NCBI RefSeq assembly: GCF_000948985.2
Contig: NZ_CP059733.1
Coordinates: 3,596,001 to 3,660,000 of the forward strand
Origin: Thalassomonas viridans
GTDB lineage: Bacteria; Pseudomonadota; Gammaproteobacteria; Enterobacterales; Alteromonadaceae
Direction: 5' to 3'
Length of the DNA stretch: 64,000 nt
The number at the start of each line of letters is the position of its first letter. Within the stretch, counting starts at the first letter, position 1. Position numbers and translations under genes: made by a program. Of the stretch, positions 44,238-52,996 are shown in pieces. The notes below the pieces were generated by a model, which ran no database searches, was not told where the DNA came from, and saw only the letters and a program-made list of their open reading frames with translations.

Positions 44238-46835
44238 ATGGAAAAAACCAAGTTATTTACGAAAAGAAAGTCTCTCGCCTTAGGTATTGCAAGTGCCTTA
44301 CTTGCCCTGCCAAGCTATCAGACGGTTGCCGCGGAAAACGAAGATGGCGTTGAACGCATCGAAGTGACCGGTTCACGGATCAAACGTACTGATATCGAAG
44401 GCCCCTCCCCGGTACAGTCCATCAGCAAAGACGACATTGCCAATATGGGTTATGACAACCTCCAGCAGTTGCTTGAGCGTATGCCGGTGGCCGGTAGCGG
44501 TACTTTCTCAACCCGGGGCAACAGCCAGGACTCCACCGCAAACGGCGGCGCTGCCGTCAGTTTACGTGGTTTAGGCCCGGATGCCACCTTGGTACTGATC
44601 AACGGCCGCCGCGCCTCCATCAGTGCTTTTGCCGAGAGCATTACCAACTCATTTGTCGATATCAACTCGATTCCGGTGTCCGCCATCGAGCGTATCGATA
44701 TTTTAAAAGACGGTGCTTCCGCTATCTACGGCTCTGACGCCGTTGCCGGTGTGGTGAACATCATACTGAAAAAAGATATCGAAGGCATTGAAGTTAATAT
44801 GGGCATCGGGGCAACCGAAGGCCCTAACTACGAAGAGCAGACCGCCAGTCTGGTTTGGGGTACGGCCACCGACAACGGCCATGCCTCCATTATCGTGGAC
44901 TATTTCAGAAACTCGGAGCTGGGCGGCGATGAAATGGGCCGTTTTGGCACCGCCAACCAGTCGCCATACGGCGGTATGGATTTCCGCTCATCCCGCGGCT
45001 ATCCGGGTTACTTTTATGTTGACGGCGTAAAAACCATAGATCCCGACTGCCCCGCAGACAGAGCCACCGAATCAGGCAGCTGTTTATTTGACTATGGCCC
45101 CTATACCTTAACCATACCGGCTGCCGAGCGTATCGGCGCCATTGCCCAGTTCGACTATACCTTCGGCAATGATGTTACCGCCTTTACCGAGATCGCGATC
45201 CAGCATAATACTTCCGAAGCCGGCGGTGCGCCGACTCCCCTTGATGAAGATGCCCAGTTAACCGTACCGGGCGATCACCCCAACAACCCGTTCGGACAAG
45301 ACATTGAAATCGGCCGTTACCGTACCGTAGATGCCGGTCCGCGCCGCTGGGATATCGAGTCGGATACCTTAAGAATCGTCGCCGGTTTACGCGGCGAGAT
45401 CAATGACTGGGAATGGGAAACCTCAGTACAGAAAGGCCGCAGCAAATCACTGCAAACCGGTAACCGCAACCAGGGTTGGGTACGTGTCGACTTCCTGCAG
45501 CAGGAAATCGATGCCGGTAACTATAACCCGTTTGGCGGGGTGACCAACCCGGATGAAGTGATCGACCGCATCACCACCAGTTTGGTCAGACGCGGCGACT
45601 CCCACCTGACCGCCTTTGATGCCCACATTACCGGCGAAGCCTTCACCTTTAACGACGATCCTGTGATGATGGCTGCCGGTATCGAATACCGTGATGAAGA
45701 CGTTAAAGATATTCCCGATGACCAGTTCCAGCGTGGCCTGATTTTCGGTACCGAATCGGTTTCCGCCCAGGCAAGCCGGGATCAGTGGGCAGCCTATGTG
45801 GAATTCTCAATTCCGCTGACCGAGCAGCTTGAATTGCAATTGGCCGGCCGTTACGACGATTACAGCGATTTTGGCGACACTACCAACCCTAAAGTGGCCA
45901 TCCGCTGGAACCCGCATGACGATGTTACCGTGCGCGCCTCCTGGGCCGAAGGCTTCCGTGCACCGTCACTGGCGCAAATCGGCTTAGGGCCGTCTGAAGA
46001 AAGTAGTTTCTTTGTAGATACCTACCGTTGTGAAGCCGACGGCATCGACTGTGAAGCCCTGGATTACAATACCGAATTTGCCGGTAACAAAGATCTGGAA
46101 GCGGAAGAATCCGAGTCCTGGAACGTCGGTGTTATCTGGGCGCCGAGCCAGGAATTCAGCTTAGGTGTCGATGTCTGGAGCATAGAGCAGGACAACAAAA
46201 TCGATGAGGCCAACTTTGGCGACATCTATAACGCCGAGTGTGGTAACCAGAACAGCACTATCTGTGTGCGTCATGCACCGACCGGCGACGATACCTTTGG
46301 TGTTATCGACGTAGTAAAAAGCTCCTTTGTCAACGTTACTTCCCAGGAAGCACAAGGTATAGATTTCTCTGCCAGCTATAACCTGGGCCTGGATAATTAC
46401 GGCGATGTCAGATTCAACCTTGAGTGGGCCTACCTGGACAAGTTTGAAAAAGACAATATGGACTATACCGGCGAATATAACTATCCGGAGCACCGCTGGA
46501 TTGCCAGCACCAACTGGAGCAAAGACCAGTTCTCTGCCAATATCAACATCAGCTATACCGGCGAGTTTGAAGATACCCCGGATATCGACTTTGACGGCAC
46601 CCTGGATTTTGAAGACAACAAGTCGCGTATGGTTGACTCGCAAATTCTGGTAGACGTACAGGGCAGCTATGATGTCACCGACGGCCTGAGCCTGACTCTG
46701 GGTATCAACAACCTGTTTGATGAAGAGCCGCCGTTCGCCATCGGGGATGGCAACAACGACCTGTACGGTTATGCCCAGGGTATTCACAACCCGAGAGGCC
46801 GCTACATGTACAGTAAAGTGACCTTCCGCTTCTAA
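44238..46835 (+). CDS. TonB-dependent outer-membrane receptor
   Basis: 865 aa. A signal peptide (ALGIASALLALPSYQTVAAE) precedes a TonB-box-like segment and plug domain (~45-165: IEVTGSRIKRTDIEGPSPV, LRGLGPDATLVLINGRR, IERIDILKDGASAIYGSDA, GVVNIILKK). A 22-strand barrel follows with family features such as ASWAEGFRAPSLAQI and a C-terminal YSKVTFRF with terminal Phe for BAM recognition. The RIKRTDIEGPSPV style is typical of Alteromonadales receptors for peptides or carbohydrates rather than siderophores. No degradation genes are adjacent, so the ligand is unknown. Confidence 0.92.
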   Translation: MEKTKLFTKRKSLALGIASALLALPSYQTVAAENEDGVERIEVTGSRIKRTDIEGPSPVQSISKDDIANMGYDNLQQLLERMPVAGSGTFSTRGNSQDSTANGGAAVSLRGLGPDATLVLINGRRASISAFAESITNSFVDINSIPVSAIERIDILKDGASAIYGSDAVAGVVNIILKKDIEGIEVNMGIGATEGPNYEEQTASLVWGTATDNGHASIIVDYFRNSELGGDEMGRFGTANQSPYGGMDFRSSRGYPGYFYVDGVKTIDPDCPADRATESGSCLFDYGPYTLTIPAAERIGAIAQFDYTFGNDVTAFTEIAIQHNTSEAGGAPTPLDEDAQLTVPGDHPNNPFGQDIEIGRYRTVDAGPRRWDIESDTLRIVAGLRGEINDWEWETSVQKGRSKSLQTGNRNQGWVRVDFLQQEIDAGNYNPFGGVTNPDEVIDRITTSLVRRGDSHLTAFDAHITGEAFTFNDDPVMMAAGIEYRDEDVKDIPDDQFQRGLIFGTESVSAQASRDQWAAYVEFSIPLTEQLELQLAGRYDDYSDFGDTTNPKVAIRWNPHDDVTVRASWAEGFRAPSLAQIGLGPSEESSFFVDTYRCEADGIDCEALDYNTEFAGNKDLEAEESESWNVGVIWAPSQEFSLGVDVWSIEQDNKIDEANFGDIYNAECGNQNSTICVRHAPTGDDTFGVIDVVKSSFVNVTSQEAQGIDFSASYNLGLDNYGDVRFNLEWAYLDKFEKDNMDYTGEYNYPEHRWIASTNWSKDQFSANINISYTGEFEDTPDIDFDGTLDFEDNKSRMVDSQILVDVQGSYDVTDGLSLTLGINNLFDEEPPFAIGDGNNDLYGYAQGIHNPRGRYMYSKVTFRF

Positions 46836-46889
46836 AGCTGGTTTTTCCGGCCATGCCGGGAATACAATAACCAAGAGAAGACCACAGAA

Positions 46890-46914
46890 AAAGCCGCTGA
46901 TGCGGCTTTTTTTA
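46890..46914 (+). terminator. Rho-independent terminator after the TonB receptor gene
   Basis: AAAGCCGC-TGAT-GCGGCTTT stem-loop running into TTTTTTT, 55 bp after the stop codon. Confidence 0.85.
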
Positions 46915-46974
46915 TTTCCTGATGTTATCTCTCGAATCAGGAGATAAAAAACGGCTATTTTACCCGAATTGGCA

Positions 46975-47790
46975 TTATTTATTTCTCTGCTTAGGCAAGC
47001 GTGAATTTAACAGGTTGGAATTCATCGTAGATACCTTCACCGGCTGGAAACTCGGCCTGAGTTGCCATTTAGGTTTGATGGGCGTAAGCGGCAGCACCCT
47101 TTTCTTGGCAATGATCACATAGACCGAGCCCAAACTGGTAAGGTAATTATCGGCAAAACGCTGCCAGTAACCGCGGATCTTGCCCGGTTTGAGGTTTGTT
47201 GCCAGCGAATGGTGCAGGCACCTTTGATCGGCGATAATTTCATAGCCCATCAAATGCAGCCAGTCTTTCACCCGCATCGGCGAGAAAAACCTTTCGTTCC
47301 ACGGGTTTTTATTTTTCCGGTAAGGAATAAGCTTATTGAGCCCAGCCAGGCTGAAGGGATTGAAACCTGTGATCACCAGGTAACCGTTTGGCATTAATAC
47401 CCGGTTGGCTTCCCTGACCACATGGTGGGGATCGAGTGAAAACTCCAGCGCATGGCTGAGCACGCAGACATCGACGCTTTGTTTTAACAGCGGCAAATCA
47501 TCGATATCGGCAATAATGTCCCTCTGCCCGTCCCTGCCGTCGCTCAGCTCATCTTCCGCACCGGCCTGCGGCCTGCTCTGCTGGCTCAGGGTGATATGTT
47601 GCGGGATTGGCGAATCGTCGCAGCTGATGGCGCCGCTTAACGCCCCGATTTTTAACAGGTAATAACCGAAAAACTTAGGCCACCAGGGAGCCAGCTGCTC
47701 ATTGATGGCGCTCAGGATCAGCTCACCGTTGGGCAGAGACTGCCAGGATTTGGGATAATGGGGTTGTCTAAACGCTAAAGCCGGTTTCAT
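46975..47790 (-). CDS. Class I SAM-dependent methyltransferase, YafS-like
   Basis: 271 aa from ATG 47790 (a TTG three codons upstream is less likely; neither has a strong ribosome-binding site). The Rossmann-like methyltransferase core shows DIDDLPLLKQSVDVCVLSHALEF and EANRVLMPNGYLVITGFNPFS, matching the Methyltransf_11 pattern. The usual glycine-rich motif I is not obvious, as in YafS. The gene is divergent from gloB, the same neighbourhood as yafS-gloB in E. coli. The substrate is unknown. Confidence 0.82.
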   Translation of the reverse strand: MKPALAFRQPHYPKSWQSLPNGELILSAINEQLAPWWPKFFGYYLLKIGALSGAISCDDSPIPQHITLSQQSRPQAGAEDELSDGRDGQRDIIADIDDLPLLKQSVDVCVLSHALEFSLDPHHVVREANRVLMPNGYLVITGFNPFSLAGLNKLIPYRKNKNPWNERFFSPMRVKDWLHLMGYEIIADQRCLHHSLATNLKPGKIRGYWQRFADNYLTSLGSVYVIIAKKRVLPLTPIKPKWQLRPSFQPVKVSTMNSNLLNSRLPKQRNK

Positions 47791-47851
47791 TAAGTTCAAA
47801 TATGCGTAAATATCGGTATAATTTACGCCAAACTCCCTTTAAGGATCTGTT

Positions 47852-48697
47852 ATGACTGAAAATAACACTAAAGTTGATGCAGAAAGCACAGCAAGTGCCA
47901 AGCCCGGCATTTCCCCTGCGATCACAGGAATAAAAGCCTTTACTGATAACTATATCTGGTCGATCGCCTCAAATGCAAGTAATGAAATCGCTTTGGTCGA
48001 TCCCGGCGATGCCAGGGTATGTATTGAATTTATAGAAAAAAATGAGCTGCAGCTGACCAGTATTTTGATCACCCACCATCATCACGACCATGTCGGCGGT
48101 ATTAAGGCCCTGGTGAACTATTGCCGGCAGCAGGGCTGGCCGTTAACCGTCTATGGCCCCGCCAGGGAAAAGCTTCCCCATTGTGATGTCAGGCTGGCAG
48201 AAGGCGATACCGTAGATCTTAAGGCCCAGGGGCTGATATTAAAGGTAATGGATGTTCCCGGCCATACCGCAGGCCATATTGCCTATACCGACGGGCAGGT
48301 ATTATTTTGCGGCGATACCTTGTTCTCCGGCGGCTGCGGCCGTTTGTTCGAAGGCTCTCCCGCCCAGATGCTGGCTTCGCTGCAAAAGCTTGCGGCACTG
48401 CCTCACCATACCCGGGTTTATTGTACCCATGAATATACCAGTGCCAATCTGGAGTTTGCTTTAACCATAGAACCGGATAACACAGAACTGCGTGCCTACC
48501 GGGAGCAGACACGGCAGCTAAGGGAGCAGGACAAAGCCACTTTACCCAGCTCTATCGGTCTGGAGAAAGCAATCAATCCATTCCTGCGCTGCCACCAGGC
48601 GAATATACAGGAAAACGTCGTGCCGGAGCACAGCCCGGGGGAGAACCTGACCCTGGCGGCCTTTACCCGGGTGAGACAGCAAAAAGACAACTTTTAA
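47852..48697 (+). CDS. gloB: Hydroxyacylglutathione hydrolase (glyoxalase II)
   Basis: 281 aa with an AAGGA ribosome-binding site. MBL-fold with THHHHDHVGG for the two metals, VPGHTAGHIAY, FCGDTLFSGGCGRLFEG and YCTHEYTSANL, all diagnostic of GloB. It hydrolyses S-lactoylglutathione to lactate and glutathione in methylglyoxal detoxification. About 20 extra N-terminal residues compared with E. coli GloB. Confidence 0.94.
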   Translation: MTENNTKVDAESTASAKPGISPAITGIKAFTDNYIWSIASNASNEIALVDPGDARVCIEFIEKNELQLTSILITHHHHDHVGGIKALVNYCRQQGWPLTVYGPAREKLPHCDVRLAEGDTVDLKAQGLILKVMDVPGHTAGHIAYTDGQVLFCGDTLFSGGCGRLFEGSPAQMLASLQKLAALPHHTRVYCTHEYTSANLEFALTIEPDNTELRAYREQTRQLREQDKATLPSSIGLEKAINPFLRCHQANIQENVVPEHSPGENLTLAAFTRVRQQKDNF

Positions 48698-48765
48698 TTG
48701 CTGCTGTTTTAGCCGATACCGGCGGCATAATCACTGCTTATCCGCCGTCATTGTCCAAAATACAG

Positions 48766-48789
48766 AAAGAGGTGCATCAGCACCTCTTT
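48766..48789. terminator. Bidirectional terminator hairpin
   Basis: Perfect 10-bp stem AAAGAGGTGC / GCACCTCTTT with loop ATCA between convergent gloB and the small secreted protein gene. Confidence 0.65.
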
Positions 48790-48837
48790 ACTCAATAAAA
48801 CCGGACTAGAAAGACCGGCTTAGCAAGTACCATCAGC

Positions 48838-49509
48838 TTACAGACACTGAGGCATCACCAGATCATCTGCCGAGACCATTACCGCCTCTTTATCTTCCTC
48901 GCCAACCTTTCTGACGGCATATTCAGTGGCGTCATTTGAGCCGCAGTTACCCGCGCCCGAATGGGCATAAATATAGACACGGCTGGTTGTCGTCGCCGTT
49001 GCGCCTGAACTGTCGGTTACTTCAAGCTTGATATTGGCGTAATAGCCGCTGTCGAAGTTATCCATAGAGAAAGTTGAAGAGGAGCTCTTATAGGCGCCAT
49101 TGACCCACCATTTATAACCGGTCAGGCTTTCACCTTCATTGGCATCGGAATTACTTGTGACCCGAACGATATTGTGGCCTATATTGTTTTGATAGTTCTG
49201 GCTGACAGAAATACCGGCACTGATCACTGTGGTACATTCTTCAACATTTACCAACTGGGTACCGGCATAAGGTACCTGGGCGGTACAGCTGTAAATACCT
49301 TCGTAAATCCTTACCGAGCTGGTGAAGCTGGTACCGACATAATCATTAATGGTTACCCATTGACCGTTTGAGTAGGCGCTACAGCTTGCCCAGCCCGAAT
49401 ACACAGGTACTGAGACTTGCTTAGTGGTACACACTTCGTCGGCATAGGCGCCGGCAGCAGGTAACAATAACATTAAGGCAGTTGAAGAAATTTTCTTAAG
49501 TAAATTCAT
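48838..49509 (-). CDS. Small secreted protein with a PKD-like beta-sandwich
   Basis: 223 aa with a clear signal peptide (STALMLLLPAAGAYA) and an AAGGAAAG ribosome-binding site. The N-terminal ~80 mature residues carry Cys pairs and Trp (SGWASCSAYSNGQWV). Residues ~95-185 read as a PKD/Ig-like fold (SDANEGESLTGYKWWVNG, YYANIKLEVTDSSGATATT). The C-terminus has two more Cys. Not recognised beyond the fold; extracellular or periplasmic. Confidence 0.72.
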   Translation of the reverse strand: MNLLKKISSTALMLLLPAAGAYADEVCTTKQVSVPVYSGWASCSAYSNGQWVTINDYVGTSFTSSVRIYEGIYSCTAQVPYAGTQLVNVEECTTVISAGISVSQNYQNNIGHNIVRVTSNSDANEGESLTGYKWWVNGAYKSSSSTFSMDNFDSGYYANIKLEVTDSSGATATTTSRVYIYAHSGAGNCGSNDATEYAVRKVGEEDKEAVMVSADDLVMPQCL

Positions 49510-49722
49510 TATCTTTCCTTTTATTCTTTTAATTTACACCCGCATTCAATCGCGAGTTAAAAATATGTTAAAATATAAACAAAAAATACTCAACAAAATT
49601 ACATTAAATTAACACTTTGTTTCATTCCGTTAAAATGAAACAAGCCGATACGCCGACTATGACTTGAATATCGCCCGTAAATAAGTAAAACTTGCCCTTA
49701 CGAATAAAAAAACAGAATCTCC

Positions 49723-51354
49723 ATGAAATATTTATTACTCTCACTCCCCGCTTCCTTATTGCTGCTTGGCTGTCAAAATACGCCATTTTCCCCAGAGCAG
49801 GAGCTCCCGGAAGCCGTCAATACCGAATTAGCCGCCAATATCGCCAGCCCGGTGGAAATCAGCCAGGCATTGCTGGCGGATGAAGCCGTGGATGTTATCC
49901 ATCCGGTGGCGGATGTCGACATTACCCTGTCTGAAAATGACACCCATGTTTCAGACGATATCTGGCAGCGTATCCGGGACAAACTCACTTTTGAAGTGCC
50001 GGAAAACAGACGTGTCGTCGCCCAGCGCAACTGGTATGCCAAACACCCCAAGTATCTCGACCGGGTAGCCAAACGTGCCGAACCTTTTATCTTCTATATT
50101 CTGCAGGAATTGGAAGCTAACGATATGCCGATGGAAATCGCGCTGCTGCCGATAGTTGAAAGCGCCTTTGATCCCTTCGCCTATTCCCACGGCCGGGCAT
50201 CGGGCATGTGGCAGTTTGTCCCCGGCACCGGCACCCGTTTCGGCATGAAGCAGAACTGGTGGTATGACGGACGCCGCGACGTGGTTGCCTCCACCAAAGG
50301 CGCCATCAGCTACCTGAAATACCTGCATAAGTACTTTGACGGCGACTGGCTGCTGGCCCTGGCCGCCTATAATTCCGGTGAAGGCCGGGTAAAACGCGCG
50401 GTGAAAAATAATGCTCGCAAGAACAAAAAAACCGATTTCTGGTCGCTGGATTTACCGAAGGAAACCCGTGCTTATGTGCCTAAATTACTGGCACTGGCTG
50501 ATCTGGTAAAACGGCCGGAAAATTTTAATATCAAACTTTACGAAATTGAGAACAAGGCGGTGATCTCCCAGGTAGATATCGGCTCCCAGCTGGATCTGGC
50601 AAAAGCCGCCAGCCTGGCCGGCTTAACCCTGGCAGAGCTGCAGCGCCTGAACCCGGGCTTTAACCGCTGGGCAACGGATCCGGACGGCCCCCACTACCTG
50701 TTATTGCCTAAGCATAAAGAGCCGGACTTTACCGCCGGCTTAAACAAGCTCAGCGAGCAGGACAGGCTGGCCTGGCAACGCTATAAGATTAGATCCGGCG
50801 ACAGCCTGATCAAAATAGCGAAAAAGTTCCATACCACGCCGGCATTAATCAAGCAGGTCAATAATGTCAAAGGCAGCCGCATCCGCGCCGGCAAGCACCT
50901 GCTGATCCCTGTTGCCGCCACCTCTCTGGACCACTATATCTTATCCCAGGATCAGCGCCTGGCCAGCACCCAGAACAAAAAACAGGCGGGAGTTAAAACC
51001 ATACATACCGTCAGATCCGGCGATACTCTGTGGGATATCAGCCAAAGCTATAAGGTAACCAGCCGCAATATCGCCAAATGGAACGGCATAGCGCCGCGCG
51101 ATACCATAAAGCCCGGCCAGCAACTGGTGATCTGGCAAAATGCCAAAACCGCCAGCGCCAAAAGCCCGGCAGAGCAGGCGATTATGCGCAACATTACCTA
51201 TAAGGTACGCCGCGGCGATTCTTTTGCCCGTATTGCCGATAAATTTAATGTGACCATCAAGGACATTGAGCGCTGGAACAGCCTCAGCCGCAAAAAATAC
51301 CTGCAGCCGGGACAAATTTTAAAACTCTCGGTAGATGTGACCAACAACATCTAG
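49723..51354 (+). CDS. mltD: Membrane-bound lytic murein transglycosylase D
   Basis: 543 aa lipoprotein (lipobox LLLLGC, Cys17). The SLT domain (~110-260) has the catalytic Glu146 in LLPIVESAFDP, then GRASGMWQFVPGTG and ALAAYNSGEGRV. Three C-terminal LysM repeats follow (beginning YKIRSGDSLIKIAKKF, HTVRSGDTLWDISQSY and YKVRRGDSFARIADKF). It cleaves glycan strands to give 1,6-anhydro-muropeptides at the outer membrane. Proximity to gloB is conserved in gammaproteobacteria. The ribosome-binding site is weak. Confidence 0.95.
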   Translation: MKYLLLSLPASLLLLGCQNTPFSPEQELPEAVNTELAANIASPVEISQALLADEAVDVIHPVADVDITLSENDTHVSDDIWQRIRDKLTFEVPENRRVVAQRNWYAKHPKYLDRVAKRAEPFIFYILQELEANDMPMEIALLPIVESAFDPFAYSHGRASGMWQFVPGTGTRFGMKQNWWYDGRRDVVASTKGAISYLKYLHKYFDGDWLLALAAYNSGEGRVKRAVKNNARKNKKTDFWSLDLPKETRAYVPKLLALADLVKRPENFNIKLYEIENKAVISQVDIGSQLDLAKAASLAGLTLAELQRLNPGFNRWATDPDGPHYLLLPKHKEPDFTAGLNKLSEQDRLAWQRYKIRSGDSLIKIAKKFHTTPALIKQVNNVKGSRIRAGKHLLIPVAATSLDHYILSQDQRLASTQNKKQAGVKTIHTVRSGDTLWDISQSYKVTSRNIAKWNGIAPRDTIKPGQQLVIWQNAKTASAKSPAEQAIMRNITYKVRRGDSFARIADKFNVTIKDIERWNSLSRKKYLQPGQILKLSVDVTNNI

Positions 51355-51377
51355 GCAGATATTCTCCTCCGGCTATA

Positions 51378-51408
51378 AAAGCGGATGCCAACAGCATCCG
51401 CTTTTTTT
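51378..51408 (+). terminator. Rho-independent terminator after mltD
   Basis: 11-bp stem AAAGCGGATGC / GCATCCGCTTT with loop CAACA, followed by a T run, 23 bp after the stop codon. Confidence 0.87.
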
Positions 51409-51560
51409 ATGCCCAGGACGGGCGGTATATGGCGGTGATAGGGATATCAAGGAGCCATAATGCCCAGGAGCGGCGGTAAATAACGGTGACAGGAATATCA
51501 AGGAACTATAATGCCCCCGGAGGATATAACAGTGACAGAGATATCAAAGCGCTGCAGGAT
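51409..51560. repeat. 51-bp imperfect tandem repeat, about 2.9 units
   Basis: Units begin at 51409, 51460 and 51511, each with ATGCCC and sharing GGCGGTAwAT..CGGTGA, GATATCAAGGA and CTATA/CCATA elements; the third is degenerate. They are non-coding, with in-frame stops, and lie between the mltD terminator and the end of the convergent gene. Confidence 0.75.
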
Positions 51561-51616
51561 ACAACAGCGGCAGGAAGAGCAAAGCCCCCGCCCTGCTCTT
51601 TACCGGAAGGAAAAAC

Positions 51617-52837
51617 TCAAATACCGGTCAGGGCGGCGCTGATCATCGCCTTCACCTGAGTGGCGATCTTTTTGGTTTGCTCCGCCTGGTAACCGGAAAT
51701 CTTAGGAGTGTGGATATGACCGACCGCAAGCAGCGGGGCGTATTGCTCCCGCAATAACAAGCTGCGGTAGGACACTTCATTAGACAGGTAACCGCCGCCA
51801 GAGCCCTCCACCGACACATGCCCCTGCAAAACCGACAGCGACCTGGCGGTAATACTGCCGGCCATCGTCCTTACCTTGCGGTTGTCGTTTACGGCATAGC
51901 TGCCGGCTACCGCCTGCATTGCAGCAGCGGGTAAACTGAACTCTATAAACTCGGGCCCTTTCAACGGCTTCTCCCCCAACATAGGCAAAAGGGGCGCCGA
52001 AGCACTGGCGCCGGTGTAGACATTAAGATTATCCGGCGCCGAAGCGCTGCGGCGCAGCCCGGGAAAACGTTCCAGATCGAACTGCTCCCGCCCCATAGAG
52101 ACAGTAACCAGCATATCAATCTGCTTGTCCTTGAAATACGGAGTCAACAGTGTCTCCACCATGCCCTGGTCAAAATCATGAAAACGTACCGGTAAGATCA
52201 GGCTTTCAATTTCGGCACTGCTGCCGTCAAAGGACAGGGATAAGCCGTCAAGGGCCAGGGCTATTGCCCCCGAGGGATTTGACTGGGTTATCTGACGATC
52301 AAGGAAAAAAGGATCAAAGCCGGTGATCAGCACCTTTTTTTTCGCTTTACGGTTAAACTTGATGTCTTGCTGGCCGCGGGATAACAGTTCAAACTGCCAC
52401 AGCAGTTTTTCCTGTTGCGACGCCAGCAGTGAAGCAAAGGCAGGCGCCTGCCGGATGGCTTTGGTCATTTTTAATCTTGCCCAATACAGCACCCGGTCAT
52501 CATAATCATCTTGTTGGGCAAAAGCGGTGACCGCATCCCGCCACAACCCGCTGCCGTGGCGGATCACTAATTGGGTCAAAGCCGTCAGGTTGCGTGCCCG
52601 GGACAGCTGGTCGCTAAATAACGCAATCCTGGGCTCCAGGCCTTGGGTTAATCCCGGCATGGCCGTCATGGCCTTGGGCAAACGTAATTCTTCCGTACTC
52701 AGCCGGCTATTGGCTTTGGCAGGCACCATAGGCTTATCCTGGGCAAAGGCCGCTGAACCGCTACCGGACCACAAGGAGTTTGACATTAAAGGGCAAAGCA
52801 GCAACGCGGCTGTCAGCAAATATTTTTTATTATTCAT
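51617..52837 (-). CDS. Secreted pyroglutamyl-peptidase-I-like protein with Cys-to-Ser at the active site
   Basis: 406 aa with a signal peptide (TAALLLCPLMSN, cleavage near AFAQ). Residues 50-160 are a helical N-terminal extension. From ~168 on, the fold of peptidase family C15 is recognisable: VLITGFDPFF (169-178), SNPSGAIALAL, SMGREQFDLER with the catalytic-type Glu256, GGGYLSNEVSY (348-357) and VGHIHTP (372-378). In true enzymes the GGGYLSNE position reads xGTYVCN, so the nucleophile Cys is Ser352 here. Either activity is lost or changed to a Ser nucleophile. The family is normally cytosolic, so the export signal is also unusual. Confidence 0.75.
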   Translation of the reverse strand: MNNKKYLLTAALLLCPLMSNSLWSGSGSAAFAQDKPMVPAKANSRLSTEELRLPKAMTAMPGLTQGLEPRIALFSDQLSRARNLTALTQLVIRHGSGLWRDAVTAFAQQDDYDDRVLYWARLKMTKAIRQAPAFASLLASQQEKLLWQFELLSRGQQDIKFNRKAKKKVLITGFDPFFLDRQITQSNPSGAIALALDGLSLSFDGSSAEIESLILPVRFHDFDQGMVETLLTPYFKDKQIDMLVTVSMGREQFDLERFPGLRRSASAPDNLNVYTGASASAPLLPMLGEKPLKGPEFIEFSLPAAAMQAVAGSYAVNDNRKVRTMAGSITARSLSVLQGHVSVEGSGGGYLSNEVSYRSLLLREQYAPLLAVGHIHTPKISGYQAEQTKKIATQVKAMISAALTGI

Positions 52838-52885
52838 AGTAACACATCCTGCATATTCATCTGTTAAAGCCTGCCCTTGTCACCT

Positions 52886-52990
52886 GGGCTTGTTTACCTT
52901 TGAAGGGATTAAAAATTTTAAAGCGGCTCTTGCCCCTGTCAAGACAGAATAAGCCAAAAAGCTCATTCACGGCCAAAGATAAACAGGGCC
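52886..52990. mobile_element. MITE-like element, copy 2 (shortened)
   Basis: Shares the left end (GGGCTTGTTTACCTTTGA against GGGCCTGTTTATCTTTGG) and the right end (a 16-bp CCAAAGATAAACAGGG tip) plus internal AAGCGG, CAAGACAGAA and AGCCAAAAAG.TCATTCACGG with the element at 16905-17076, but lacks ~60 bp of its centre. It ends 7 bp from the stop codon of the ABC transporter gene. No clear TA duplication remains. Confidence 0.7.
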
Positions 52991-52996
52991 GAACTA

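Noticed and set aside
51409..51560. CRISPR-like array
   Set aside because: Units are contiguous with no unique spacers, diverge from each other, and no cas genes are near.
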